A DNA stretch of 64,000 bases from Haliclona indistincta (lineage: Eukaryota; Porifera; Demospongiae; Haplosclerida; Chalinidae), in contig OZ024789.1 of NCBI GenBank assembly GCA_964017065.1, forward strand, positions 10,563,439-10,627,438, read 5' to 3'. The position numbers were made by a program, and so were the translations under genes. Shown here piece by piece: positions 24,714 to 37,907 of this stretch. A model generated the notes under the pieces. The model did not search any database. It saw only the letters and a program-made list of their open reading frames with translations, and was not told where the DNA came from. How positions within the stretch are numbered: the first letter of the stretch is position 1; each line of letters opens with the position of its first letter.

Positions 24714-24758
24714 GTAGTTATATACCTCACAGTCGGTATATAACTACTATATAATATA

Positions 24759-25997
24759 ACAAGAAAATTAAAAAGATTTCTATCGAAATCAAAAGGATGT
24801 AGGGTTGTGAAATCTACCACTGGTCAACAATGTAAACTAACAAGGAAAAAGCATGGAATGGTAACACGATTGCCTTGCTAACAGACCATAGATCCCTACA
24901 TCAGTGGCTGCTGTAGTTGACTATAGCTAGTTCAGCTTAGCTTGTTGCTGTTGACTGACACCTGACGTGCATTCAGCTTGTGACAGCTTATGTACAGCCA
25001 CTGATGTAGGGATCTATGGTCTGTTAGCAAGGCAATCGTGTTACCATTCCATGCTTGTTCCTTGTTAGTTTACATTGTTGACCAGTGGTAGATTTCACAA
25101 CCCTACATCCTTTTGATTTCGATAGAAATCTTTTTAATTTTCTTGTTTGTGTCCTTTTTCAGTGAAGTGCAGTTCAATATCAAGCAATTACTGTACCATC
25201 TTTGTTTCCACCATTGGTTTCGTTTTCCTGTTGTTGATGGCTTTACTTTATTATTAACAATTTTAAAAGTGTAGGTAAGTAATTTTTATGCTGTAGATAT
25301 CAGCTCGCCTACGCATGCATGAATACAGTGCATACGAGCCCCGCCCACACTTGCTTACGTCGGTTATAATTATCTGGCAAGGCAGAACGGTGATTCTGCG
25401 CTTGCTAGCTTACCGTTCTTCGAAGACTCCAGACAAAATGTGTTCTCCGTGATCTATACGGCGCGCGTGGTGGCGATATTCAAGCTTGTGCTTGGTCACG
25501 TGCGCTAACCACAGCTTGGTCACGTGCGTATTGCGCAATCACTATAATTATTAATGGCGTCTAACACTTAGCTGACAATGGATCACGATCGAGAAATCGC
25601 GGAATTTATATCGCCGTTGCGCTAAAAACTAAGTTCAAAAGGCACATGCCAGGAGAATTTCAAGACTGTTCGTGGGTGTTTTGGTCTCGGCACTGCTCAC
25701 GTAAAGGTGCTAGGCGAGTGGAAGAAAGAAAGAAGAAAGAAAGAAGAAAGAAGAAAACGAAGATGACGAAACTCGATTTTCACCGTTTTCAGGTTCGTCA
25801 CTTTAGTAACAATCTCGAGCAATCTCCTTGCTACTGTAAGATGGGGCAACGCCAGATAGCAGATTTAAGTGTCTTTGGACGTATAAAATTCATCACCAGG
25901 CGAAATATCAGCGTTTGAACGCTAATACATTGTATGTAGCCGCCATCTTGTTTTCTCGTTCAACCCTACATAGGGAGACACTACCGTGTCTCCCTAA
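24759..25997 (-). mobile_element. Composite 1.24-kb element, copy 1 (inverted)
   Basis: Reverse orientation of the elements at 37908 and 39541. One end (24759-25145) is a foldback with arms of about 145 bases (each ending GATCCCTACATCAGTGG or its mirror). The other end is the hairpin GGGAGACACTACCGTGTCTC at 25974-25993. The middle contains a 90-codon frame (25646-25918) rich in Lys/Arg; it is not conserved in length among copies and is unlikely to be a gene. Confidence 0.85.
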
Positions 25998-26519
25998 TAA
26001 TTGTTATCAGTACAACATGAACAGTGTCGATAGCTGATGGGTTAAAATTTATCACTTAGGAGGCACATGACAAAATTATGAATCTGTCACTACTACATGC
26101 AACAATGCTGTATATAGGCTGCTTCAAGCACCTCTGCAGATTTGAATGCAGACATAATGATTGACTGCAAGAGTCACAAACTGTAGTATACATGTAGTTT
26201 CACTCATTACTGGTACTAATTTTTGCAAGTCTTAGGCTATAGCTTTTAATTTATGGTACATGTAGTTGGCTGTCGGGATCAATTTTGTACAGTTTAATTC
26301 ACCACCTGCTATGTGACCACACGCTCACTCACCCACCCACAAACTCACACACCTACCCACATACTTCCATCATGCACATGGAAAATGTGTACACTCAATG
26401 TTTTCACAGTTAGTATTTGGTTATCAACAGTAAATCCCAATAGCTTTCACTATTAGGTATTTGTCGCAAAATACACAGCAACAGTTTGTGCAGAGTCTGA
26501 GACTTCCTGCGAATGAGGA

Positions 26520-26527
26520 AATAAAAG
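26520..26527 (+). promoter_or_regulatory. TATA-like box of CUB beta2
   Basis: AATAAAAG lies 47 bases before the ATG at 26574. Confidence 0.55.
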
Positions 26528-26573
26528 CCTAAACTCGACTCACTGTCAGTGTACTAAGTCTTGTGTTCTCAGA

Positions 26574-27712
26574 ATGCAGCACCAACAGCAGTTTCTCCTA
26601 GTAGCAGTGTTTCTTTGGTCTATTCTGTTCATTGCACAAGCTTGCGAGGATGAAGTTCATGAGCAAACTGATATTATTTCAAGTGGACACTGCAGAGGTA
26701 CATCTATGCCCACCAGAAAGTAGGTCAAAGAAAAAACGAGTTTAGCTACAGTTTTTATGACTTGGTTCCCTAGCAAATTTATCAATCATAAGGTAGAAGA
26801 CCATCAAGTGCATGGATGCAAGGTTAAAACCACTTACCCGACCCGTACAATTTCGATGGGCAGCTACACTCTGGACGTCCGTTCTCCAAGATATCCCAGG
26901 AAATACCACAGCAACTGGCTTGTCTACTACAATGTCAGCTGTGGCGAAGGCTATCTGATGACACTCAAGTTCAGAGACTTTAAATTGCAAGAACCGGGTT
27001 ACATAAATGGGAAAAAAGTCTGCACTGACTATGTAAAGATTTCTGCACCTTCTACTGGAAGGGATAGGGTTTTCTGTGGAAAATTTTCTAAAGGATACCT
27101 GCCGCCCATTGATATACCGAAAGGAGAAGTTTTCATCACATTTCGCACAGACAGAGACAGGACGACAACTGACATAGGGTTCGACATCAAGGTGTATTGC
27201 TCCAAACCCCAGGAGAGTTCAGCAATGGAGGCTAATTGCGAGGTGAGACTAAGTCAACTTATGTTGTGTAATAATTTAAACTGTCTCTAAAAGCCCGAAC
27301 AAGTTAACCGCCTTTCTTCAATAACCACACGACTATATCAATTGCACCAAACATACAGTAAAGGAGCTCATCTTTTGTCAGGTAGGACGTCCATACATGT
27401 TCATCAACTTACAAGCAGCTGTGTCTCTAGATGCGGAGTTTGGAGAAATTCTGAAACTGGGTATTGAGGCAGAGGAGTCCTGCAATCCAATGGCTAGAGC
27501 GGTAGGTACAGAGGCGTTGAAGCTGTTCCCGGAAGAGTTTGTGAAACATTACAAAACCACCGCAAAAAACAAGGAAGAAGGTCAGAAAAACTATGCCTCA
27601 CCCATTCAATATAATTTAGGCCTTACATTTATAAGCAATCAATAATGTGACTGTAAAATTAATAGTTGATTGTAACTTGTTTTCTGCAGACCCAGACTAT
27701 TATGACAACTAG
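26574..27712 (+). CDS. Secreted CUB protein, beta type, copy 2
   Basis: Exons 26574-26719, 26774-27242, 27294-27381, 27431-27580 and 27690-27712 give 291 residues. The signal peptide core is QFLLVAVFLWSILFIAQA. The mature N-terminus has CEDEVHEQ and a second cysteine (GHCRGTSMPTR). The CUB body contains SNWLVYYNVSCGEGYLMTL, CTDYVKISAPS, RVFCGK and EVFITFRTD. The tail has EESCNPMARAVGTEALKLF, and the last exon adds DPDYYDN. It is the intact neighbour of the alpha2 gene, equivalent to the broken beta1. It faces SEC14-like copy 1 tail to tail, with 280 bases between stops. Confidence 0.9.
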
Positions 27713-27993
27713 TCAGCAGTCACTATGGAAACAGACCAACTCACTTTGCAGTCCTGCACACATACACAATAGAATCACTTTGACTTTAGTAGCAGTTCTC
27801 AGCTGAATAATCGTCTTCATCACCGTTCTATTTGTACTCATGAAATTCATCAATAGTTTTTTCTTCATTGCAATCGAAAGTAAAATAATTAAGCTCTCAC
27901 AGATAGTCATTAATTTTTCAATCACTTTAACGTGGCCGCAATTGGTTAAAATGAAATGACTAAGAGTAATTTTTATTATTCAAGTTTGAATAT

Positions 27994-28359
27994 TTACACA
28001 CCAAATAAGGTGATCAAATTATACTGTACACAGTCAGTGTAATGATTTATTGAGTGAGTGCCCAGGGCTGTTTGGAACACATAACTGACACAATATTTAT
28101 GATGAGCGAAAGCGGAAAATTTCACAAAAGGTGAAGAGATGATACATGAAGCATAGTTAACAGTCACTGCAGTCAACAAATACGTCTCCATTTCTTCTGA
28201 CTCCTGCGGAGCACAAATATCGGTGTCTGGGGGCAATACGCGAACTAGAGAGTAGAGCTCTTTAGAATGTGTCCAACTATAAGTGTTGTCAAATCTAAGG
28301 ACATCTAAAATGAGAGAAAGAGAGAGAGAGAGACAGAGAGAGAGAGAGAGGGAGGGAGA

Positions 28360-28421
<62 letters not shown>

Positions 28422-31400
28422 AAAAGGAAAAAATCAAGGGCTTAATTAAATTACTTTACCTACATTATCCCTTCCATCCCACTTACAGTAGATATACACA
28501 AAATAAACTGTTGACATGAAATCTCTTTCACATGTACACATATGTACACAAGGTAGTGACACGCCTACTAGTATTCCATCTATTTTTCACTCCTTCCCTC
28601 CCTCACTAACATGTTCCTGGTCGACTGCAGTGGTATACTCCTGACTCTGGTGTCTCATGACATTTAGTCCTCTGAGTTGATCGCTGCAACAATGAATGAA
28701 ACAGTGACCGCCGCACACACACACACACACAGACACACACGCACACACACACACACACTCTCTCTCACCACCATAATCATGTCCCCAGCGTGAAGTTTCC
28801 TATTCTTCATTCCCTCTGGTTTACGAAAAATTCCAAATCCAATATCATAACTCATCGTCATGTACTCCCAACTACAAAATATAAAAAAACATTATCTGAA
28901 AAAAATTCCAGCCGTCACGGACCTGATAGCTGTTCCATTCAACTCCACGTCAAGCTCAAGTTGAAATGTAGAGCCTCGTCCAACTGTGGCTGACTCCATA
29001 TCAGCCTTCTTGCTCTCAATGATGTTTGACATGAAATACTCCTCTGGTACATCCCCTCCCCATCTCAACTGAGACAAAACAATATCAGAACTGAAATTTT
29101 TGACATAATTAAAAAAAATATCTTTATGAACTTATGAACAAATATCCACAAACACAACTATCTACCATTCCACAAACACAGTAAACTATCTACACACGGC
29201 AAATACACAAATATCCACAAACACAGCAACAGCTGTGTATACATGATTTCTGTGCAATGCAGTGCTTTAGTTATGCAATCAGAAGCCAATCAGTGCTGAC
29301 CACAATTCAACTGGGCATGTCTACAATGTTCAGTATACACTACAGCACACGCATACTGAACATGAACGAAATAGCTTCCATAGCTTGCTTACACAATCTC
29401 TCTAGACCTGTGCTGCTATCCTGTAGTGAAATTCTAACCTATCAGATTCTAGGCAGTCAACTGTTGATAGTTTTGCCTTCTAGATCGCCATCGATCGCGA
29501 GGTAAGCAAATCACGCCATAACTCACAAACAGAGCCTTACAATTGATTTTCAAGCAAATACCGACTTTAGCTTGTGTTGCACGTTTCAGCGCTTAGCTTT
29601 CAGTGAGCTATGAGAAATTGTTGCGACAGACTGACAACACGACTACTGTATGCCTCGTGGCTCCACCTAGCTACCGAGGCATAATGACGAGACACTTCAT
29701 TTTGGTGAATGACTAAGCTAAGTACTGCTACTCTTCAGCACCCTCACACACAATGCTTTATAACTGACTTATAAACTTCAACCACACAAGGAATGTCATC
29801 ACTCTAGATTGTTCTGCTTTCACTGGCTTGATTGATCATTATAACAACTGTCGTGATAGAACTATTCTGGCTGGTGTGTATAAGACTATTTAGACCACAA
29901 GTAAAATCAATTCTTGAGTTTCCAATTGCAGAGTGTCTAAATCTCATAGTGTATGTTGTAAGTTCATAGTAAACTTTTAATTAACTACGTACTTAATAAC
30001 CACAAAAATGGTGTCCTAGAAAAATGCGTGAAAAAATTTATTCTGCCGTCTTTCAAAAACTTTCTCTGGGCTCTCTACTACCATGAGCGCTTCATCTTGT
30101 CTTTGTGGTCTAAACAGGTTAGACGAGACGAATCGTCGGTAACTATGAGATTTAGAACACCTTGGAAACCAAATAGACGCCCTCGCCCTTTCACGGTGCA
30201 TCAGGAAGTCTATAGATCGGTTTTCCGCAGTGTCTAAATCTCATAGTTACCTTGATTCATCGTCTAACCTATATTAATTTTTATCTGAGCTTGCTTGAAG
30301 TATTTGATTATTTCATGTGCTAATGTGTTCAGTCTCTGATCGTCCTCGACTACAGAGACAGAACACATTAGCACATGAAGGTGAAGCTTCATACACTTTT
30401 CACTTCGGCAATTACAAGACAACAGAAAATCCGTATTACTCTTCAAAAGATCGTGTAAAATGTCTTCAACCAAGCACAAAGTTAAACTTTTAATGAGGCT
30501 CCAGCAAGTCTGAGGTACAACTGTAAGTGAAATGTGTCAGCACGAAAACAGGATATATCTAAATGTACACAATAACTTAAGCTTTAGCACTTCTGCTATT
30601 TTGTTTATATAATTCATTGTGACATTGAAAGGGCATTGTGCTATACAAGCTGTCGCTAGCGGAAGCGTTGATACAGTGAAAGTGCTAGTGTGACTTCAGA
30701 GATTCTGAACAAGCTGTGAGTGTTGACGCTTTACGAGTTAAACAGTTCACACAGAGAGGCTTTGGGCGTGTGACGTAGAGGAACACAGCTTCCAATGTGG
30801 TAGTGTTGTGTTCAGACACTAGCAGTGTTGTGAGTATTGGAGCCTCAATGCAAGCTCATCAATTGAAGCCAAAGAGGAGTGAGAGCTGTACATTGTATTT
30901 GTCCTGATACAATGTATGTATTGTAGCGCAATGGTACACTTAAAAACTAATAAACTTTTGCAGAAAATTCTGTTAGTAGTAATAGCTCGTCTTTAACACA
31001 TGCAAGTTGTAACAATAGTTTCTAGAATGTACAATTAATTGTTGACAGTGACAGTGTGATTGTTTATAGACAGTGTATATGCTCCTTACAGCGCCAGTGA
31101 AAGTGTCTCTGATAGCTGAGGCTGTCAATATTGACTATCACTGTGCAGTTCTCGATAGCTCTGCCTTTCTGTACAGAATAGAGAATAATATTATCATTAC
31201 AAGAAAAACCTCAAAACGTTTGCTATGAGTGCTTGTGTGGAAATAAAAACAAGCATACAGTGGAACCTCTCTAAGGCAGACACCATTGGGACAGCAACAA
31301 AAATTGTCCATTATAGAAAGGGTGTCCTCTGGTCAGGGGTTTATTATACATTATGTGGATTGTATTTGGGAGTCCATTATAGAGGGATGAAGGGTGTCTA

Positions 31401-31621
31401 CTAAAACTGTATTTACAGCACAAACAATAAATTTGAAAAATTTCAGCTGCTAAGTTCCAACCACAAGAATACACATACTGCAATAAAAATATTGTCAAAC
31501 ATTCAATTGTTCTACTCAATTTTTTGCTTCTACTCATCATTGAATACGATTGAAGCCTGTTCTCCGATTTGAATCACGTGTTTCAAAACATCCTCTTCCT
31601 TGACTGATGAGCGCATGAGAC
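27994..31621 (-). CDS. SEC14-like protein (CRAL-TRIO/GOLD), copy 1, incomplete
   Basis: On the minus strand, GOLD exons run 28923-29068, 28769-28871, 28611-28683 and 27994-28304. They read [43 protein letters not shown] and [16 protein letters not shown], which align with the C-terminal half of SEC14L proteins (lipid-binding CRAL-TRIO plus GOLD). Upstream, 31533-31621 (VKEEDVLKHVIQIGEQAS) and 31090-31168 (KGRAIENCTVIVNIDS) match pieces of the CRAL-TRIO domain. The N-terminus and the middle of CRAL-TRIO were not found, and the phase between the two upstream exons does not join cleanly. The C-terminus is longer than in copies 2, 4, 5 and 6 because a single base is missing in the last exon. It may be a decaying gene or have exons I could not see. 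Confidence 0.65.
28312..28416. repeat. (GA)n microsatellite in SEC14-like copy 1 intron
   Basis: GA/GGGA repeat on the plus strand. On the transcribed strand it is a (CT)n tract reaching to within about 7 bases of the last exon's acceptor. Confidence 0.9.
30117..30270. mobile_element. MITE-like inverted repeat (GGTTAGACGAGACGAATC family)
   Basis: About 38 bases at 30117-30155 (GAATCGTCGGTAACTATGAG) recur inverted at 30232-30270. A second copy lies at about 36405-36570 in the next unit. The short frames here are mirrored and not genes. Confidence 0.6.
31258..31412. mobile_element. CAGTGGAACC-family MITE, partial
   Basis: Starts TA-CAGTGGAACCTCTCTAAGG and contains TCCTCTGGTCAGGGGTTTAT. The far terminus has diverged. 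Other copies of this family lie near 37253, 48623, 48859, 55100, 55330 and 59942. Confidence 0.7.
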
Positions 31622-31939
31622 CTATAGAGCACACAATATTAATTTTTAGACTGTAGTATAGATTTCACTCATTAATTTTGCAAATCTCAGGCTAGCTTTA
31701 ATTGATGGTACATGTAGTTGGCTGTCGGGATCAATTTTGTACAGTTTGACCACCCACCCACCCACACACTCGCTCACTCTTCCGTCTTGCACATGAAAAC
31801 TTGTGTACAATCAATGTTTTCACAGTTAGTATTTGGTTATCAACAGTAAATCCCAATAGCTTTCTCGATCTATTAGGTCATTGTCACAAAATACGCAGCA
31901 ACAGATTGTACAGAGTCTGAGACTTCCGGCAAATGAGCA

Positions 31940-31947
31940 AATAAAAG
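31940..31947 (+). promoter_or_regulatory. TATA-like box of CUB beta3
   Basis: AATAAAAG lies 47 bases before the ATG at 31994. The nearest SEC14-like exon on the other strand ends at 31621, leaving about 320 bases of shared divergent upstream DNA. Confidence 0.55.
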
Positions 31948-31993
31948 CCTAAACTTGACTCACTGTCAGTGTATTAAGTCTTGTGTTCTCAGA

Positions 31994-33756
31994 ATGCAGC
32001 AGCAACAGCAGTTTCTCCTAGTAGCAGTGTTGCTGTGGTCTGTTCTGTTCATTGCACAAGCTTGCGAGGATGAAGTTCAGGAGCAAACTACACCTATTTT
32101 AAGTGAACACTGCAAAAATACATCTATGCCCACCAGAAAGTAGGTCAAAGTAAAAACATGTTTAGCTACTGTTTTTATGATTGGTTCCCTAGCAAATTTA
32201 TAACCCATAAGGTGGAAGGTAATTATGAATGCGAGGTAACAAACAGATACCCAACCCGTGCTATCATGCATATCGGCGACTACACTCTGAACGTCCGTTC
32301 TCCAAGATATCCCAAAAAATACCACAGCAATTGGCTTGTCTATTACAACGTCAGCTGTGACAAAGGTTATCATATGACACTCAAGTTCAGAGACTTTAAA
32401 TTGCAAGAGAAAGGACTAGTGAATGGAAAAAACGAGTGCGTAGACTATGTCAAAATTTCTGCACCTTCTTTAGGAAGGGATAGTGTTCTCTGTGGAAAAA
32501 TTCGTGAAGGATACGAGCTGCCCGGTGTGATAACAAAAGGAAATGTTTTCATCAAATTTCGCACGGACAGAGATAAGACGACAACTGACAAAGGCTTCAG
32601 CATTGAGGTGAATTGCCACAAACCCCAGGAGAGTTCAGGAATGGAGGCTAATTGTGAGAATGAAGAGGTAAGCCAAAGTCAACCTATTTTGTGTAATAAA
32701 TTTAAACTGTCTCTAAAAGCCCAAACAAGTTAAGCATCTTTCTTCAATCACCACACGGCTATATCAATTGCACCACATATTCAGTAAAGGAGCTCATCTT
32801 TTGTCAGGTACGTCTGTACAAGCAAGTTTATCAACTTACAAGCACCTGTGACTATGTCTTTTAGATGCTGAGTTTGGAGAGATGCTGAAACTGGGTATTG
32901 AGGCTGAGGAGTCCTGCAATCCAATGGCTAGGGCAGTAGGTACAGAGGTGTTGAAGCTGTTCCCGGAAGAGTTGGTGAAACATTACAAAACCACTGTAAA
33001 AAACATGGAAGGTCATTAAAACTAATGTATGCCCACCCCACCCAACCATTCAATAATAGGCCTACATTTACAAGCAATTTCAATAATTATAGGACGTCAA
33101 TTAACCCTTTAAGGCCCATAGCGGCTTTAGGCGTCATAATTGACTCCACCTACTCTAGATGTCATAAAAAGTGCAAAAGTGCTCTAGAAAGGTCAAATCA
33201 AGTTTAATTGCAAAAGATGACTTTACCTGAAAAACCCACTGTTTTTCGGCGCGCCCTCCCCACTACAACGTACAGCACGGGGGAATTTTAAAGGGGGGTG
33301 TCCCCTCGTTAACCCGGGGTTCGAAGGGGCGGAGCCCCTCACCACTTTTGGCATTTTTAAAGCTTCAGGATGCCCGGAAATGCATACTTACATGTAGGCA
33401 TGGAATATGGTCTAAACTATGCTGTTTGCTCACCTGGACACCACCAGGTTTTTGTATCAGTCACAAGGGCTAAACGAAGAACAAAATTGGCTGAAAAATG
33501 ACGAGGTCGCATCACTTAAGCGGCTTCAGTTCCGAAGTGGGAGTGGCCAACTCAGGGTTTAGTACATGGTCGTAAACTTTGACATACCAGCAAAAAACAG
33601 TGCTAGTTTGGAACAGCTAGCGTACTGCATGTTGTAGAAAATGCAAGACAAACTGTCAGTTTAGAGCAAGTCGAATTTTCGTCAAAATAATTCAGTCACT
33701 AAAAAATAATTGATTTTTACTTGTTTTCTGCAGCCCCGGACTATTATGACAACTAG
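31994..33756 (+). CDS. Secreted CUB protein, beta type, copy 3
   Basis: Exons 31994-32139, 32193-32667, 32720-32807, 32865-33011 and 33734-33756 give 292 residues. The CUB body carries SNWLVYYNVSCDKGYHMTL, CVDYVKISAPS, SVLCGKIREGYELP and NVFIKFRTD, so several loop positions differ from beta2. The exon 2 end reads ENEE, like the alpha type, with a GTAAGC donor. The last intron (33012-33733) is swollen to 722 bases by an insertion absent from the other beta genes. The final exon starts GCC (A) instead of GAC (D). Confidence 0.88.
33105..33700. mobile_element. ~600-bp insertion in CUB beta3 intron 4
   Basis: Comparison with intron 4 of beta2 and beta5 shows foreign sequence between GACGTCAA and AATTGATTTT. 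It starts TTAACCCTTTAAGGCCCATA, which resembles a piggyBac-type end, but no matching far end was found. It has a GC-rich core (GGCGGAGCCCC near 33330). Confidence 0.55.
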
Positions 33757-34188
33757 CCAGCAGTCACTATGAAACAGATCAACTCACTTTGTGGTCATGC
33801 ATGCGCATACATACACACTAGAATTTTAGTAGTAGTTCTCAATGAATAATTATCTTCATCACCGTTCTATTTTTACTCATGAAATTCATCAATAGTTTGC
33901 AATCGAAAGTAAATTCAGCTCTCACAGATAGTCAAATGAACTCATTTTCAATCACTTTCACGTGACCGCAATTTGGTTAACATAAACTGACTAAGAGTAA
34001 TTTTTATTATTCAAGTTTGAATACATGTATTTACACTCCAAATAAGGTGATCAAATTATACTGTACACAGTCAGTAAATAGGCAATGATTTATTGAGTGA
34101 GTGTCCAGGGCACATAACTGTCACAATATTTATGATGAGCGAAAGGGAAAATTTCACAAAAGGCGAAGAGATGATACGTGAAGCATAG

Positions 34189-35294
<1,106 letters not shown>

Positions 35295-36404
35295 CTGTGA
35301 CAAAACAATATCAGAACTGAAAGTTTTGACATACTTTTTAAAAATATCATTATGAACTTATGAACAAATATCCACAAACACAACTATCCACCATTCCACA
35401 AACACAGTAAACTATCTACAAACACAACTATCCACCATTCCACAAACACAGTAAACTATCCACCATTCCACAAACACAGCAACAGCTGCAGATGCATGTA
35501 TACATGATTTCTGTCCAATGCAGTGCTTAAGTTATGCAATCAGAAGCCAATCAGTGCTGACCACAATTCAACTGGGCAACAATGTTCAGTATATAGTACA
35601 GCACACTCATACTGAACACGAGCGAAATAGCTTCCATAGTTTGCTTACACAATCTCTCTGGACCTGTGCTGCTATCCTGTAGTGAAATTCTAACCTATCA
35701 GCTTCTAGGCAGTCAACTGTGGATAGTTTTGTCTACGAAGGAGTCTAGATCACCATCGATCGCTAGGTAAGCAAATCACGCCATAACTCACGAACAGAGC
35801 CTTACAATTCATTTTCAAGCAAATAGCGACTTTAGCTTGTGTTGCACGTTTCAGCGCTTAGTTTTCAGCGAGCTATGAGAAATTGTTGCGACAGACTGAC
35901 TGAATGATAACACGACTACTGTATGCCTCATGGCTCCGCCCACTGAGGCATAATGATATGACGAGACACTTCATTTTGGTGAATAACTAAGCTAGGTACT
36001 ACTACTATTCAGTACCTCACACACAATGCATTATAACTGACTTATAAACTTCAATCACACAAAGAACCCTCTAATGTCAGCACTCTAGAATGTTCTGCTA
36101 CAAAAAGTATGTTCCGTTTTTGATCATTAATTATCACAACTGTTGTGATAGAACTATTCTGGATTTGCTAATGTGTGTATAAGACTACTTAGACCACAGG
36201 TAAACACGATTCTTGAGTTTAATTGGTCAATTGCAGGGTGTCTAAATCTCATAGTGTATGCTGTAAAGTTCATAGTAAACTTATGTACCAAAAAGATGGC
36301 GTCCTAGTAAAATGCGCGAAAATTTATACTGCCGTCTTTCAAAAACTTCTCTGGGCTCTCTACTACCACGAGCACTTCTTCAACTTGTCTTTGTGGTCTA
36401 AACA

Positions 36405-36570
36405 GGTTAGATGACGAATCATCGGTAACTATGAGACTTAGAACACCTTGGAAACCAAACATCAGACACCCTCGCACTTCCACGGTGCTTCAGGACGTCT
36501 ATATAGATCGGTTTTCCGCAGCGTTCTAATCTCGTAGTTACCTCGATTCATCGTCTAATCTATATTAATT
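36405..36570. mobile_element. MITE-like inverted repeat, second copy
   Basis: Same family as 30117-30270, with GACGAATCATCGGTAACTAT and its inverted partner near 36530-36565. Confidence 0.55.
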
Positions 36571-37252
36571 TTTATCTGAGCTTGCTTGAAGTATTTTATT
36601 ATTTCATGTGCTAATGTGTTCAGTCTCTGATCGTCCTCGACTACAGAGACAGAACACATTAGTACATGAAGGTGAAGCTTTATACTTCAGCAATTACAAG
36701 ACAACAAAAATTTCGTATTACTCTCCAAAAGACCAGTATAATGTCATCTACCTACCAAGCACAATGTTAAACTTTTAAGTGAGGCTCCAGCAAGTCTGAG
36801 GTGCAGCTGTAAGTGAAATGTGTCAGCACAAATACAGCCTGGGATACAGCTAAATGTATACAATAATAACTAAAGCTTTAGCACTTCTGGTATATTGTTT
36901 ATATAATTCATTGTGACATTGAAAGGGTATTGTGCTGTACAAGCTGTCGCTAGCGGAAGCGTTGATACAGTGAGAGTGCTAGTGTGACTTCAGAGATTCT
37001 GAACTAGCTGTGAGTTTTGACGCTGTACGAGTGAAACAGTACACACACAGAGAGGGTTTGTGTGTGTGACGTAGCAGAACACAGCTTCTAATGTGGTAGT
37101 GTTGTGTTCAGACACCAGCAGTGTTGTGAGTATTGGAGGCACAATGCAAGCTCATCAAGTGAAGCCAAAGAGGAGTGAGAGCTGTGCATTGTATGTGTCC
37201 TGATACAATGTATGTACTGTAGCGCAATGGTACACATACTATAGGGTCAAAC

Positions 37253-37419
37253 ACAGGAGCCACTCTAAGGTGGACACCATCGGGAGCAACAAAATTGTCC
37301 ATTATAGAGAGGGTGTCCTCTGGTCAGGGGTTTATTATACATTGTGTGGGTTATATTTGGGATTCAGTAAGTGTCCATTATAGATGGATGAGGGGTGTCC
37401 TCTAAGAGGGGTTCCACTG
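37253..37419. mobile_element. CAGTGGAACC-family MITE
   Basis: The right terminus is intact (GAGGGGTTCCACTG-TA) and the left terminus is worn. It sits where the SEC14-like CRAL-TRIO exons would be expected. Confidence 0.65.
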
Positions 37420-37598
37420 TAATAAATTTTGAGAGCCAAACACTGTAAATGTAGCATTTTTGCAGAGAAAATTTGAGTGGTCTCAAAATTTTAGCTTATT
37501 CCCACACATTTTACATTGGAATGCCAACAAAAAGGATGAAGTTGAATATCCGGAAAATAAACACAAAAATGTTTATTGATTGTACAATATTTATTGTA

Positions 37599-37893
37599 CA
37601 TGAGCTGGTGACCACACCTTAATCTATGAGCTGGTGACCACACCTTAATCCATGAGCTGGTGACCACACCTTAATCCATGAGCTGGTGACCATGCACACC
37701 TTAATCTATGAGCTGGTGACCACACCTTAATCTATGAGCTGGTGACTATACACACCTTAACTATGAGCTGGTGACCACACCTTAAACTATGAGCTGGCCG
37801 GTGACCACACCTTAAACTATGAGCTGGTGACCACACCTTAATCTATGAGCTGGTGACCACACCTTAATCTATGAGCTGGTGACCACACCTTAA
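37599..37893. repeat. Minisatellite, 11 units of ~26 bp
   Basis: Unit CTATGAGCTGGTGACCACAC plus CTTAAT, repeated 11 times with small variants (GACCATGCAC, GACTATACAC, GGCCGGTGAC). Confidence 0.95.
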
Positions 37894-37907
37894 TTAAATT
37901 ATGTCTA

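Noticed and set aside
25646..25918. Lys/Arg-rich 90-codon frame in the composite element
   Set aside because: The counterparts at 37838-38251 and 39501-39776 have different lengths and frames; low complexity, no domain.
30264..30479. 71-codon minus-strand frame between SEC14-like exons
   Set aside because: It overlaps a short inverted repeat and does not resemble CRAL-TRIO; the counterpart in other units is interrupted.
37597..37893. Possible CRISPR-like array
   Set aside because: Units are contiguous with no unique spacers; it is a simple minisatellite in a eukaryotic genome.
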